This document shows positions 23,266 to 34,982 of a stretch of DNA of 64,000 nt, in pieces; position 1 is the stretch's first letter; the number at the start of each line of letters is the position of its first letter. The notes below the pieces were generated by a model. The model saw nothing but the letters and a program-made list of their open reading frames with translations, was not told the DNA's origin and ran no database searches. The translations under genes were made by a program, and so were the position numbers. Origin of the DNA: Vigna angularis (Eukaryota > Streptophyta > Magnoliopsida > Fabales > Fabaceae); the NCBI RefSeq assembly GCF_016808095.1, contig NC_068974.1, positions 16,864,001 to 16,928,000 on the forward strand, read 5' to 3'.

Positions 23266-24482
23266 TGATGACAAATTTATGAACACCGAAAAACGGCGCC
23301 ACAAACTTGTTTAACCCTCGGCAAGTGTGACCGAATCGTATCAAGTAATAAAACTAGGTAAGACCAAGTATCGTTTTCTCAAAGGACTCACAGCCAAGTT
23401 AGTTATCTGATTTTTTGATTATTTAAGACTTGTGAACGATTGATTGTAGGTTTTTTTAATGCAAAAGACAGTAATTAAATATGTATGCATGAGTATGTTG
23501 TTGGGGTTATCAATTTCATCTTATCCACTCTCATATACTTTAGGAATTCATCAATCTTTTCATCAATGTTAATGCCACTCTCTAAATCACCTTGTCAAGA
23601 AGGCCTATCCTTAATTACGAGTTCATACAATTCCTAGCATTCCTAGTAATTAGTTCTGAAGTGTAGGAGCTTAAAGGCAACCAATATGCTATTGGGAGAA
23701 ATTCCCCGGATCTAGACTTCCCCGTACGTTCCCATATCGACAAAATCAATGATCATAGCAATGAATGAGTTAAACAAAGCAAGCATTAAGCAAAGAGGAA
23801 AAACCTAACTAATGATGAAAGAAAGCATGTATCTTAAAATAAGATGTTAAAACATTAATTCCATATATGAGAGTTTCACAAGACTACATTGATTCCCCAA
23901 CAACAATACAAGGTTTAGTTCACCATATTCATGGTGAAACTAGATGAATAATAATGAAAGAATGGAAGATAAAACCCTAGAAAGCTGAAAAGGGAGCCTG
24001 AGCATCCAAGATCTTCCTTCAAAGGGGTGGAAAAGAGAGTGTTTGCTTCGTCCCAGCCAAAGATACAAACCCTAGGAACACCTAAAGCTTATATACTATT
24101 CGTAAAAATACAGAAAATTAGGCCCAAGCCCAAAATAATGCCGCTCAGCGGTAAGTGCGTGAGTTGGTTTCCTCCCCTCAGCGGACTTTGCACCCCTCAG
24201 CGGAGCCAACGTGGGTTTTTGAGTGCCGCTCAGCGGCAGTTGCGGCTTCTCCTTTTGCATTTTTTGATGTCTTTTCTGATTCTATTCCTATCCTTCTTCA
24301 CTTCTTTCACCAAATTCACCTTAAAACCTACATAAAACACTGAAATCAAGCATAAACCTGTCCAGCTCTCTTATTTCTAAAAATATAACCAAAAGCATGA
24401 TTTCAAACTAGTTTCTAAGTGTTAAAGGTTGCTTTTAGTATCCAATTTAAGCATGAAAATAACAGTTTTTCAACTGTTATCA
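23266..24482 (-). mobile_element. Solo LTR nested in M1
   Basis: Minus-strand TGATAAC...GTCATCA, 1217 bp, flanked by perfect duplications GCTTT (23261-23265 and 24483-24487). Removing it restores the 3' UTR sequence CTCAATGCTTTTC found intact at 27651-27663. Confidence 0.92.
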
Positions 24483-25141
24483 GCTTTCAATTTCCCTTTC
24501 TATTTTCCAACAACCCCAAACTTGAACATTTGTCAATACCACATAATATTTTCTACTTAACTCAAGGTACATCTTTTCAACAAGGGTTTTCGAATCATGT
24601 TCAAGGCTAGGGGTTCAAAGGATAGAACACATAGTGTTCTTTTTTTTAGTGGCTCATTTCATGAAATTGGCTAATACAAGGGTTACCAACAAATGACCTT
24701 GATCATATGATGCAAACAAGCTAGTAATTCAATCATAGAAAACCTGGGCAAAGTCATTCATGCTTTCAAAGTAATAGCACTCAATCACAAAAACTCTGGA
24801 GCTCAAAACCTCACATATAAGCTCATTCACATTTGACATACACATCCTACTTAATATCACAATCACAATCACAATATCATGCATTTGTTCACAAAGCTTG
24901 TGAATCACCTGTATAAGCATGTAATGTGCATATCTCAACATCAATCTATATCAAAGCATCATCATTACTTATCAAACAATCACAATCATAAGCAAACCAT
25001 CATAACAGACAAAGTTTCCAATTGAGTACATCAAACCCTAATGTAAAAACACAAGTAAATAAGTTCATAACAAAAAACAAAAACATAAGTCCTGCTTTAG
25101 TTATGATAGCATTCATCAGTAAATATTATCTCAGCTCCTCA

Positions 25142-25335
25142 TCAATCTGAGCTGTCCTCTGTATCCTCCTCTTCTTCCTCATCTTCAGTATCCTCAAATG
25201 CATCATCCTCATCATCATCAACATCATCTTCATCCATCTCCATAACTGAAGCTTCAGCTGCTTCAGCTCTGCCTCCTTGTACCTGCTCTTCTGGCCAGGC
25301 TACCACATTATGAAACTCCTCCATAGTCCATCACA
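25142..25335 (-). pseudogene. C-terminal fragment of ORF3 of M1
   Basis: Encodes WTMEEFHNVVAWPEEQ, an Ala/Glu segment and the acidic tail ending EDTEDSSD, nearly the same as NA-1 ORF3. Truncated on the N-terminal side by the junction at about 25335. Confidence 0.85.
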
Positions 25336-25744
25336 AGGACTTTTCCATGGCTTGGGTTGCCCCTCAGCGGGACCCGAGCCCATTAAGGGTATTTTTATAC
25401 CCTAAGCTGTGCCTTGGACTCTCTTTTAGATTTTTCTCTACACACACTCCTGCATACTTTTCCTAAGTTTTCTACAACTTTTCCCTCACCCCTTTTGATA
25501 AAATTTCTTTTCCACTCACTTTCTTACTTGTTGTTCATCTAAGTTTGGGGTTGGGAGAGAGCATCATTGATGGGGCTGAGTTTTTCAAAGCACTAAAGCA
25601 GGATTTGTCTTATTTATTTGTTTTTGTTTAGGGTTTGATGTACTCCATTGGAAACTTTATTTGTTATGATGGTTTGCTGATGATTGTGATTGTTTGATAA
25701 GTAATGCTTGAATGATGCTTTGATATAGATTGATGGTGAGATGT
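25336..25744 (+). other. 3' spacer of an E-type element, left half
   Basis: Collinear with 45982-46390 of element E (GGCTTGGGTTGCCCCTCAGC onward). It continues after the inserted NA-1 at 37969-39017. Non-coding. No ORF3 lies between the two halves, as in E. Confidence 0.75.
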
Positions 25745-27029
25745 TGATGGACAAATTTATGAACACCAAAATATGATGTCACAAACTTGTTTTTCAATCG
25801 GCAAGTATGACCGAATCGTTCAAGTAATAAACTTGGTAAGACCAAGTATCGTTCTTCCCAAAGGACTCACGACCTAGTTTAGTTATGTGATTTCTTGATT
25901 AGCTAAGACTTAAAGACGAAATATTTGAAGTTTAATATGCAAGACAGAAAATAAACATGTATGCATGAAGTTTTGATCAATGGCTAAAACAAAAGACACA
26001 CACTTTCAATGGAATATATTAATGAATATGTTGTTGGGGGTCAATTTCATCTTATCCACTCTCATATATTTTAGGAATTCAACATTCAAATCATCATTGT
26101 TAATGCCACTCTCTAAAGTACCTTTCTAGAAGGCTTCTCCCCAATCACGAGTTCATACAATTCCTAGCATTCCTAATGATCAGTTCATAAGTGCAGGAGC
26201 TTAACGACAACCAATATCATATTGGGAGAAATTCCCCGGATCTAGACTTCCCCGTACGTTCCCGTATCGACAAAACCACTAATCATGCATCGAATGAGTT
26301 AAACAATGCAAGCATTAAGCAAAGAGGAAAAACCCTAACTAATGATGAAAGAAAGCATAAATCTTAATTAAAAGATGTAACAAACAGATTCCATATATGA
26401 GAGCTTCATAAGATTACATTGATTCCCCAACAAACATACAAGGTTTAGTTCACCATATTCATGGTGAACCTAGATGAATTACAATGAAAGAATGAAAGAA
26501 TAAACCCTAAAAAGGTGAAGAGGTAGCCTGAGCATCAAAGATCCTCCTTCAAAGGGGTGGAAGAGAGAGTGTTTGCCTCGTTTCTGCCAAAGATGCAAAC
26601 CCTAGGACGTCCTAAAGCTTATATACTATTCTAAAATTACAAAAAATCTAAGCCCAAGCCCATAAGTGTGCCGCTCAGCGGTGAGTGCGCGTCTCTTTTC
26701 TTCCCCTCAGCGGCCATTTTGCCCCTCAGCGGACCTCCCGTGACCTTCTGAGTGTCGCTCAGCGGTAAAGTGCCGCTGAGCGGTGCCTTCGGCTTCTCCT
26801 TTTGCACTCTTTGATTCCTTTTCTGATTCCATCTCTCTCATTCTTCACTTCTTTCACTAAATTCACCTTAAAACCTGCACAAAAACACTGAAATCAAGCA
26901 TAAACCTGTCCAGCTCTCTTATTTCTGAAAATATGGATAAAAGTATGATTTCAAGCTAGTTTCTAAGTCTAAAGGTTGCTTTTAGTATCAATTTTAAGCA
27001 TGAAAATAACAGTTTTTCAACTGTTATCA
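25745..27029 (-). repeat. 3' LTR of NA-1
   Basis: 1285 bp, nearly the same as the 5' LTR at 36666-37968 except for a short deletion in the U3 palindrome array (near 26670). Preceded on the minus strand by the polypurine tract CTAAGTTTGGGGTTG (27030-27044). Confidence 0.93.
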
Positions 27030-28318
27030 CAACCCCAAACTTAGAACTTTGCTTGTGCTCAAGCAAACAAAATGTAACTCAATCTCCAATCAATTCATAT
27101 GATGGTTCACTCATTCAAAAATCCTCTTTTTCAAGATAAATAACAACTTCACTCAAACTTATGACCAAGAGTTCATTCAAGATGTGCACATGCTTTAGTG
27201 TTCACAAAGTCATTTAAATTCCAACAAATGCTATTTTTCATGAATGATCAATCAATTAAGCATGGATGTTCATGTTCTTATGGACTATTTCCTCACTAGG
27301 TAAAGTGTTTCACTCAACACACAAGTGTATAAGAGGTAAAGTGTTTCACTCCTTCACTCTACTATCACAATGTCACATGAATCAACTTTGCCTTTCATTT
27401 TACCACAATCAAAAACATTCACAAGCATGCATCATCACAAGGACTTTTCAATGGCTTATAATGTGGCTGGGCTAACAAGAAAATTGGTTTTTCTGGATCA
27501 CAAAATCCTTGAGTTAAGAGAATCATAACAACACAATCATCTTATTTATTCCCAACTTTCTTTTACCTTTGCATTTGCATTGAGCTTTACTTCTTGTTCT
27601 TTTCTTTTCTTTTTCTTTTTCTTTGCATATTCTTACTTTTTAGCTCTTAGCTCAATGCTTTTCTTTTCATGTTTTCCCAACAACCCCAAACTTGAACATT
27701 TAACAATACCATACAAGATCTTCTACTTAACTCAAGGTAAAGATTTTCAATCAAAGGTTTCCAGTGTATGTTCAAGGCTAAAGGTTCAAAGGATAGAACA
27801 CAACGTGTTCTCTTTTAGTAGGCTAACTTTATGAATTTGGCCAATAAAAAGGGTTCCAACAAATGGCCTTGATCACATGATGCAAAACAAGCAATTGATT
27901 CAATCATAGAAAACCTGGGCAAAATCATTCATGCTTTCAAAGTAATAGCATTCAATCATACCAAAAACTCTGGAGCTCAAAACCTCACATATAAGCTCAT
28001 TCACATTTGACATACACATCCTGCTTAATCTCACAATCACAATCATAATATCATGCATTTGTTCACAAAGCTTGTGAATCACCTGTATAAGCATTTTAAT
28101 GTGCACATCTATCTCAACATCAATCAATCAATAAGCATCATCAAGCAGTACTTATCACACAATCACAGTTAATCGCAAACCATCATAACAAACCAGGTGT
28201 TCAATAGAGTACATCAAACCCTAATCTAAAAACAAAAACAAATAAGTTCAGAAAACTTAAACCACAAAAGCATAATCATATGATAGCATTCATCAGTAAA
28301 TGCTATCTCAGCTCCTCA
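27030..28318 (-). other. 3' UTR and polypurine tract of NA-1
   Basis: About 1.3 kb between the ORF3 stop and the 3' LTR, collinear with 55034-56288 in NA-2. It contains the 9-bp stem-loop at 28282-28307 just after the stop. No ORF of its own. Confidence 0.8.
28282..28307 (-). repeat. Stem-loop just after the ORF3 stop of NA-1
   Basis: GATAGCATT / AATGCTATC, a 9-bp perfect stem around TACTGATG. The corresponding stem in NA-2 (55045-55070) has one mismatch and the one in M1 (25105-25130) has two weaker pairs. Confidence 0.8.
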
Positions 28319-29722
28319 TCAGTCTGAGCTGTCCTCTGTATCTTCCTCTTCCTCCTCATCTTCATCATCATCAAATGCATCCTCCTCCTCAGCTTCATCT
28401 TCTTCCATATCTCTAGCTGAAGCTTCAGCTGCTCCAGCTCCTCCTCCATGTACTGGTTCTTCTGGCCAAGCTACTACATTGTGGAATTCATCCATAGTCC
28501 ACCTGTGGGCTGGAGGTGTATCATACATCCCCACTATCATCTCAGCAGTGGCCACCTGCCCTCTGTGAATGGACTGCAACTGAGCACCTATAAGAGACAT
28601 ATACATGTCCCTCATCTGGAATGGTTCTGCTTCATGTGTATCAGCAGATGTCTGGCTCTGTGCTGGCCCTCTCTCTCTACGAGCCCAGCGTGGTGGAACT
28701 GGCTGAGCTACATCCTCACCTCCACAGTACTGTCTATAATAAGCCTCATCAATAGCTTTTCTTGGCCTCTCAAATGGTGGAACAGAAGTGTCCACCCCAG
28801 CTAGCTTGCAAAGGTGAGTGATCAAAGAAGGATGTCCTAGTGGTGCTTTGTTGTTTGAGGTGTTAGCACATACACTAATTTCATCAGCTATCACCTGCCC
28901 AATATTAACATTCAAATTTCTGATAACACAGTAGATGAATAGTGCCCTGTTGAGAGTAATATCTGACACATGTGAACATGGCTGAATGTTGGCATGAGAA
29001 AATGCCATCCAATATTTTGCAAGAGGAGTCAAATCTGTCCTCCTAATGTTAACCACTGAGCCAGATCTATTCCTTTGGAAGTGTCCTCCAGGTATACACA
29101 ACACTCTCTCCACATCCTCAAAATCAGCACCCTCCTCCATGCAAAGAGCAAACTGACATTGCTCACCAGCCCACACAGTATCCAGGAAGTTGTTGATAGA
29201 ATCAGGATCATACCTGATAGCATGGCCTCTGACATACCCCAAATAATTCTCAGTTGGATAATCACCAATCTTCTTTGCATTGGTGTAAAATTCCTTCACC
29301 ACAGCTATGTTGGCAGGTGCAGGATAAGTGGCTAGCTTTCCCCAATCATTCCCTAACACTTGCTCTCCAAATTGAGGAGCAACGTTAGGTATCATTCCAA
29401 CCTTTCTCTCCATCAGAAGTCACTACAAGAAATGCACTTATTTTCGGCGGCTTTTTACCGAGGGCCTATGAGCCTTCGGTAAGTCATTCGTGAGTTCAAT
29501 TACAGACGGCTGAGAGACCTTCGGTAATTTCTTCGAAAAATTTTAAGATGTTCCCTCTCTGCAATTCATTTTCCCACCGGCTCCAGTGCTCTCTCGTCGC
29601 CCAAAACCTTTCCCTTCAACCCTTTGCTCCTTCAACGCTATCAAGCCCTAATCTTGCTCTCCTCTGGCCAAATTTCAGAAATTCCCCTTCTCCTCTGCCA
29701 AATTTTCGAAATTCCTCCACCG

Positions 29723-30193
29723 CTACGAAAACTGTTGTCTGTTTTTGGTCACCCCAAGCCGTTCTCCGCGTCCTTCAGAAGCTTCTCGTACGCCTCGTGC
29801 ATCTCGTCCAACTGCAGCACCGACTTCCAGATTCGCTTCTCCGTCTCCGCCCGCTCCCGGCCCTCCCTCTCCTTCTCGGCCTGGTGGGCCCGCCACTCGT
29901 GAATCTCCATCTCCGCGGGGCGCGATCTCCTCTAGTTCGTGGGACAGGTTGGCCTCGATCTCCGTCAGCCTGGCCCTGACGCTGTCAACTTCCTCATGCG
30001 TGGGCAGCTCCCCCATCTGGTTCAGGACCGTTCCGGCCTGGGCCACCTGAGATACTACTCGGCCCATGGAGGCCATGAGGTATGGGTCGGCGAGGTGCGG
30101 CATTTGGCTCACAATCTCCGGAGCCCGCGGCTGCTCGAGGTCGAAGTGGTCGGAGTCGGAAAGGATGGGAAAGGTTCGAGGGTTGGGATCCAT
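29723..30193 (-). pseudogene. Captured host gene fragment (GC-rich, coiled-coil-like)
   Basis: Open frame of 156 codons starting MDPNPRTFPILSDSD at 30193. It has a Met/Ala/Gln stretch (MASMGRVVSQVAQAGTVLNQ) and a heptad-like segment (VDSVRARLTEIEANLSHELEEI, about residues 70-91), then a Gly/Arg-rich C-part that reads as degraded or out of frame. It is much GC-richer than its surroundings, which marks it as captured coding DNA. I do not recognise the parent gene. No promoter is evident. Confidence 0.55.
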
Positions 30194-30317
30194 GGCGTGA
30201 GAATGAGTTTGGGGTTTGCGAATTGGGAATTGGGAATTGGGAATTTGTTATCTATGATTCTTAATTAATTAATTAGTTGATTTTTCTGTTGTTTCACAAA
30301 TATAATTTTTTATGCAG

Positions 30318-31012
30318 CTGCCTGTATGTCAATGGAAATGGCGGAATTTGGGAAGCCCTTTATCACTTCCATTGTGAATAGTGATGACCTGGTGCCCACG
30401 TTGTCAGCTTCTTCTGTCCATGATTTCATTCACGAGGTGCTCAAATTAGTTCTTTAAACATTACATGGTTTTGGCAAATGTGTTTTTTTTGTTTTTATTT
30501 GTTGTCAATATTTTACGTTAATGGCTGGTTATTTGATCAGATCAAGTTGGCTTTTATTATGTCACTCCATAATTAATAATACAGATTCCGAGTTTACGAG
30601 TGATGAGGACGACGGATCTAAATCCACCAGTGAAGAATCTGATAATGATGGCGTGGATGAAGAAGAGGAGCAAATAAGTTTTGCGACTCACAACACTGCT
30701 AACGATGAAATGAATCAATATTTGAAGGAGCTTCAACTGGAGGAACAGGGTGATAATCCTAAGATTAATGGTGGCAAGGAAAAACAAGCAGCCAGAAAAA
30801 AAGGCATCACAGAAGCAGAAATGAAAAATGAGGCAACATCAGAAGCAGGTAGTACAGAGGCAACATCAGAGAAGCCTGCTAAACATCATCTTTATCCATC
30901 AGGAAGGATCTTGCATCTTGTCCCTGTACCTTCCTCTGAAAATTCTGATGATGCTGATGAGAAACGTGTCGTCTTGTATGAAACGCCCAGAGAGATGTAT
31001 GGAAAACTCTGA
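30318..31012 (+). pseudogene. Captured fragment of a class 3 lipase gene
   Basis: After an intron-like ATGCAG acceptor, 30318-30436 encodes ACMSMEMAEFGKPFITSIVN and SDDLVPTLSASSVHDF, like the region just after the active-site elbow in plant Sn1-type diacylglycerol lipases. A GT donor follows at 30437. A second exon-like block, 30585-31012 (ATACAG acceptor), carries an acidic linker and then HHLYPSGRILHLVPVP...YETPREMYGKL, the C-terminal part of the same family. The catalytic serine motif lies outside the captured segment, so no enzyme can be made. Confidence 0.7.
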
Positions 31013-31062
31013 CTTTCAATAAGGATGACAGTCACTCACTGCTTACTCTCTTCTTTCGCACT

Positions 31063-31262
31063 TCGAAACTTACCGAGGGCTTTTGCCCTTCGGTAATTAC
31101 CGAAGGCTTTTGGCCCTCGGTAATTACCGAAGGACAAAAGCCCTCGGTAATATTTAGCGACAAGAGATTTACCGAAGGATTTTTGGCCGTCGATAAGCCT
31201 TCGGTAAACACCCTTTATCGACGGCTTATGGCATTTTCCGAGGACTTTTGGCCTTCGGTAAT
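31063..31262. repeat. CACTA subterminal inverted motif array
   Basis: Repeated TTACCGAAGG / CCTTCGGTAA and CCCTCGGTAA in both directions, forming several overlapping palindromes of about 25 bp. This is the type of array that CACTA transposases bind. Confidence 0.85.
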
Positions 31263-31418
31263 GCCCTACTTTTTTGTAGTGAGTCTCCTGTCCTGAACCA
31301 CCCTAAAGTGCTTCTCATGTTTCCTAGAGAGGAACCTGCCAGAATGGGGTTGCTCTGGTTCCTTTACCTTTCTCTTGGTTGCCATGGTTTTCAATCTTTT
31401 TCCTGATGAAGATGCCAT

Positions 31419-32410
31419 TCCTACATTCAAAACACAAACAAAACCACAGAATATGATGTTAATCATTAGTAAAACACAGAACACAACTCCTTTCGAAGCT
31501 AAACCACCGCTGAGGGCCAGAATTTCCCCTCAGCGCCACCAGTGCCACAGTCCAACACACAAAAACTCAGAAAAACCAAATCTGGCAGAGTGCCGCTCAG
31601 CGGCAGATTACCCCTCAGCGGTAACTCTGCAGATTTTTGAAAAACCTATTTTAAAGCTGTCCTAACTCCACCCAAATGCAATTTTCAGTTTTCCAGTTCA
31701 TGATCATGCAGTTTAATCGGTTCAAACATCAAATATATCATCAAATCATGCATAGAAATCAAAACCCCTAAATATTCATGCTTTGACAATCACATTCAAA
31801 TTCAAGAACCCTAGAATGAACAAAATGCATTTTACTTACTTGGGTGGAGATGCTAGATGCAATGAGAATGCTTCCAAGCTAGAATGCTCTCTTCCAACCC
31901 CAAACTTTGATGGCACACTAGTGAAAAAGTGAATGGAAGAGATTTTTTTCTTAAGAGGTAAGAGTGAAAAGATGTGGAAACCTAAGAGAAGATGTGTGGA
32001 AGTGTTTGTGCAGAGAAAAGCCAGAAAGTATAAGACTTTGCGCAGCTTAGGGTTTAAAAATACCCTAATGGGCTCGGGTCCCGCTAAGGGGAACTAAAGC
32101 CCAATCTGCGAGAGTACCGCTCAGCGGTAAAATACCGCTCAGCGGCACTTTCGTGATGTGCTCCTCTCCTTCTTTTCTTAACCTACGTGTCTTCCCTACA
32201 TGCCCCTCATGGGTTCCCTGCAATTCAATGTTAAAAATGCTTATGCAAATCCTAACTAAAATAAACAAACAGAAACAATCAATCAACTGGGTTGCCTCCC
32301 AGGTAGCGCTTGTTTAACGTCACGAGCCTGACCCAAAATCCACCAACACCCATCAGTAGGTGTTTCAAACTTACCAGCACCCATCAGTAGATGCAAAATT
32401 TTCTCACTAA
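31419..32410 (-). other. Spacer between protease tail and ORF3 of NA-1
   Basis: Non-coding, collinear with 52890-53830 of NA-2. Contains CCGCTSAGCGG-type palindromes (31505-31620 and 32117-32145), the second post-stop block (GGGTTGCCTCCCAGGTAGCG at 32289-32308) and the start of the hairpin array (32340-32415). Confidence 0.7.
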
Positions 32411-32415
32411 CACCC

Positions 32416-33731
32416 TGATAACAGTTGAAAAACTGTTATTTTCATGCTTAAAATTGATACTAAAAGCAACCTTTAGACTTAGAAACTAGCTTGAAATCAT
32501 GCAGTTTATCTATATTTTCATAAATAAGAGAGCTGGACAGGTTTATGCTTGATTTGAGTGTTTTGTGCAGGTTTTAAGGTGAATTTAGTGAAAAGAGTGA
32601 AGAAGGAGAGAAGTGACATTAGAAAAGACAAGAAAGAGTGCAAAAAGAGAAGACGAAGGCACCGCTCAGCGGTAATTTACCGCTGAGCGGCACTCAAGGA
32701 GTCACGTTGGAACCGCTGAGGGGCAAAATGGCCGCTGAGGGGAAGAAAGAAGACGCGCAACCACCGCTGAGCGGTAAATACCGCTGAGCGGCACTTTTTG
32801 GGCTTGGGCTTTTGTAATCTTTTGTAACTCTAGATTAGTATATAAGGGCTTGCACGTCCTAGGGTTAGACATCTTTGGCAGAAACGAGGCAAACACTCTC
32901 TCTTCCACCCCTTTGAAGGAGGATCTTGGATGCTCAGGCTACCTCTTCACCTTTATTGGGTTTATTCTTTCATTCTTTCATTATTGTTCATCTAGGTTCA
33001 CCATGAATATGGTGAACTAAACCTTGTATGTTTGTTGGGGAATCAATGTAATCTCTTGAAGCTCTCATATATGGAATTTATGCTTGCATCTTAATCTAAG
33101 ACTTATGCTTTCTTTCATCATTAGTTAGGGTTTTTCCTCTTTGCTTAATGCTTGCATTGTTTAACTCATTCTATTGCATGATTATTGGTTTTGTCGATAC
33201 GGACACGTACGGGGAAGTCTAGATCCGGGGAATTTCTCCCAATATTATACTGACAATATTATATTGGTTGTCGTTAAGCTCCTGCACTCATGAACTAATC
33301 ATTAGGAATGCTAGGAATTGTATGAACTATTTGATTAGGGAGAAGCCATCTAGAATGGTACTTTAGAGAGTGGCATTAACAATGATGATTTGAATGTTGA
33401 ATTCCTAAAATGTATGAGAGTGGATGAGATGAAATTGACCCCCAACAACATATTCATTCATATAATCCATTGAAAGTGTTTATCTTTTGTCTTTGCCATT
33501 GATCAATTCATGCATACATGTTTAGTTTTTCGTCTTGCATATAAAATCCAATTATTTCGTTTGTAAGTCTTAGCTAATCAACAAACCACACAACTAAACT
33601 AGGCCGTGAGTCCTTTGGGAAGAACGATACTTGGTCTTACCAAGTTTATTACTTGAACGATTCGGTCATACTTGCCGATTGTGAAACAAGTTTGTGACAT
33701 CATATTTTGGTGCTTACAAATTTGTCCATCA
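32416..33731 (+). mobile_element. Solo LTR nested in NA-1
   Basis: TGATAACAG...TTTGTCCATCA, 1316 bp, with perfect duplications CACCC (32411-32415 and 33732-33736). The target is a hairpin of the TACTGA-loop array. U3 palindromes at 32661-32792; TATA box at 32839-32846. Confidence 0.93.
32839..32846 (+). promoter_or_regulatory. TATA box of the LTR at 32416
   Basis: TATATAAG about 45 bp downstream of the U3 palindrome array. The equivalent position in other LTRs reads TATATAAG (39440-39447) or TACATAAG (56712-56719), giving the likely U3/R border. Confidence 0.6.
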
Positions 33732-33815
33732 CACCCATCAGTAGGTGTTACAAACCTAGTATCCTTCAGTAGATACTTAACCACCTAGCATCCTTCAGTA
33801 GATGCTGGATCCAAC
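33732..33815 (-). repeat. TACTGA-loop hairpin array of NA-1 (right part)
   Basis: Mirror of the array at 52747-52888. Hairpins with loops CTTCAGTA/CATCAGTA on the plus strand include TAGTATC...GATACT and TAGCATC...GATGCT. The array was split by the solo LTR at 32416-33731. Confidence 0.75.
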
Positions 33816-33944
33816 AAAATATTTACAAGATAATGTCCACAGGTTAAAAATTATAAAACTAAAATCAAAATCAAAAGTTTGTCAATCACTGGGTTGCCTC
33901 CCAGCAAGCGCTCTTTTAACGTCATTAGCTTGACCCAATAAAGT

Positions 33945-34982
33945 TCAAGTTCCATCTTCTTTATAGTTGATGTTATCATTCCACCAACTTCTCAACTGCT
34001 TCCTTTGGACTGTCTTGGTTCTTCTAGAATATGGAGACTCTATCTCTATCATCTCCTTCTCTTTAAAGCCCTTCACAACCCACAACTTGTTCTTGATTCT
34101 TATTGGTGTGCCAAGTTGGAGTCTTCTTTTCTTCCAGTCTCTAGGAATTTCTTCTCCTCTTCCAATCTCCTCTTCCTTGGGTACCTGAAACAACAAACAA
34201 TGGTTAACTGAAACCTCAAGATCTTCATCTTTATGTCTAGTCATGGGTGCATCTCGAAATGCAGCTTTATAACTAGCCTCTTCCTCCTTTGCTTGCGTCT
34301 CATCTTTGAAGACATCCACCACCACTCTCTCCTCTCTGTCCTGGAGCACTACTATACCTTCATTTACATCTATGATGGCCCTGGCCGTTTTCATAAACGG
34401 TCTTCCAAGTATGATAGGTATTCTCTCGGTCTCCATTTTCATCACCACAAAGTCTGCCAAGAACTGAAGTTTGCCAACACAAACTACAATGTCTTCTGCA
34501 ATCCCACATGGCTCCTTTGAAGATTCCTCGGCCATTACTAAATTAACCTTTACAGGTTTCATTTTAACCTTGCCAATTTGCTCCAATAAGGAATAAGGCA
34601 TCAAGTTAACACTTGAACCTAAATCAAGGAGAGCTTTCTTTACCTTTTTCTTCCCTATAGCACAAGGGATAGAAAAGCTACCTGGATCTGATGCTTTAGG
34701 TGGGAATGACTCTTTCTTAACAGTTATACACTTTTCTTCCTCAACATCTCTACGTCTCTTCTTTGTAGAGGTTCCTTCATCTGATTTTGTGTAAACTGCA
34801 ATTTTCTGTAGAATTTGTTCCCAAGGTGCTTCATTATCCACCATTCTGAATAATTCTGTGAAGTCCATTTGTTTCTCTTGATTTGTTGGAAAAGGAAAAG
34901 TGTTCTTTCTTTCTACTTCTCTTCTTTCTTCTGTTTCTCCTTCTTCTAACTCAGTTATCTCTTCATTAACACTCTTTACCAC
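33945..34982 (-). pseudogene. Protease and integrase tail of NA-1
   Basis: Open frame of 345 codons. The N-terminal half is an acidic linker. A retropepsin follows with active site DLG in KKALLDLGSSVNLMPYSL and the second motif IILGRPFMKTARAIIDV. Instead of RT, the frame continues through a short hydrophilic linker into RIKNKLWVVKGFKEKEMIEIE...KTVQRKQLRSWW, which resembles the far C-terminus of an Athila integrase. So about 2.7 kb of RT, RNase H and integrase core is missing, yet the frame is kept. It is one nucleotide out of frame with the gag before it (see gag entry). The protease itself looks intact. Confidence 0.85.

Larger units (their letters stand above)
22648..25335 (-). mobile_element. 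Internal 3' part of element M1 (polypurine tract, 3' UTR, ORF3 end)
   Basis: From right to left it holds the last about 60 codons of ORF3 (25324-25142), the TACTGA-loop hairpin (25105-25130), the 3' UTR and the polypurine tract. It is interrupted by the solo LTR at 23266-24482. It stops abruptly at about 25335, where it is joined to plus-strand sequence of a different element, so everything upstream in ORF3, gag and the 5' LTR is lost. Confidence 0.8.
29421..31281. mobile_element. Gene-carrying (Pack-type) CACTA transposon
   Basis: Ends CACTACAAGAAAT and, inverted, CACTACAAAAAAGT; perfect 3-bp duplication AGT (29418-29420 and 31282-31284). Subterminal repeats of the type TTACCGAAGG / CCTTCGGTAA are dense at 31063-31262 and present at 29450-29540. 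No transposase is encoded. The 1.86-kb interior carries parts of two unrelated host genes, one GC-rich and on the minus strand, the other on the plus strand. It sits in the N-terminal part of NA-1 ORF3. Confidence 0.92.
28319..31418 (-). pseudogene. ORF3 of NA-1, split by a CACTA insertion
   Basis: The start codon is at 31418 (MASSSGKRLKTMATKR...). About 45 codons run to 31285, then the CACTA element intervenes, and the frame resumes at 29420 and runs open for about 365 codons to 28319. Landmarks: VVKEFYTN, YVRGHAIRYD, CIPGGHFQRN, YWMAFSHANIQPCSHVS, IGQVIADEI, an MRDMYMSLIG segment, WTMDEFHNVVAWPEE, and a C-terminal tail of Asp/Glu (about 35 residues). This is the PF20167-type protein of Athila elements. 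It has no predicted membrane segment that would make it an envelope, and its role is unknown. Apart from the insertion the frame is intact, so it was coding until recently. Confidence 0.9.

Noticed and set aside
28319..29413. ORF3 as a retroviral envelope gene
   Set aside because: No signal peptide or transmembrane segment is visible and the sequence matches the plant transposon protein family; the envelope-like position alone is not enough.
29548..29979. Plus-strand ORFs over the GC-rich part of the CACTA element
   Set aside because: They are shadows of the better supported minus-strand captured gene fragment starting MDPNP at 30193.
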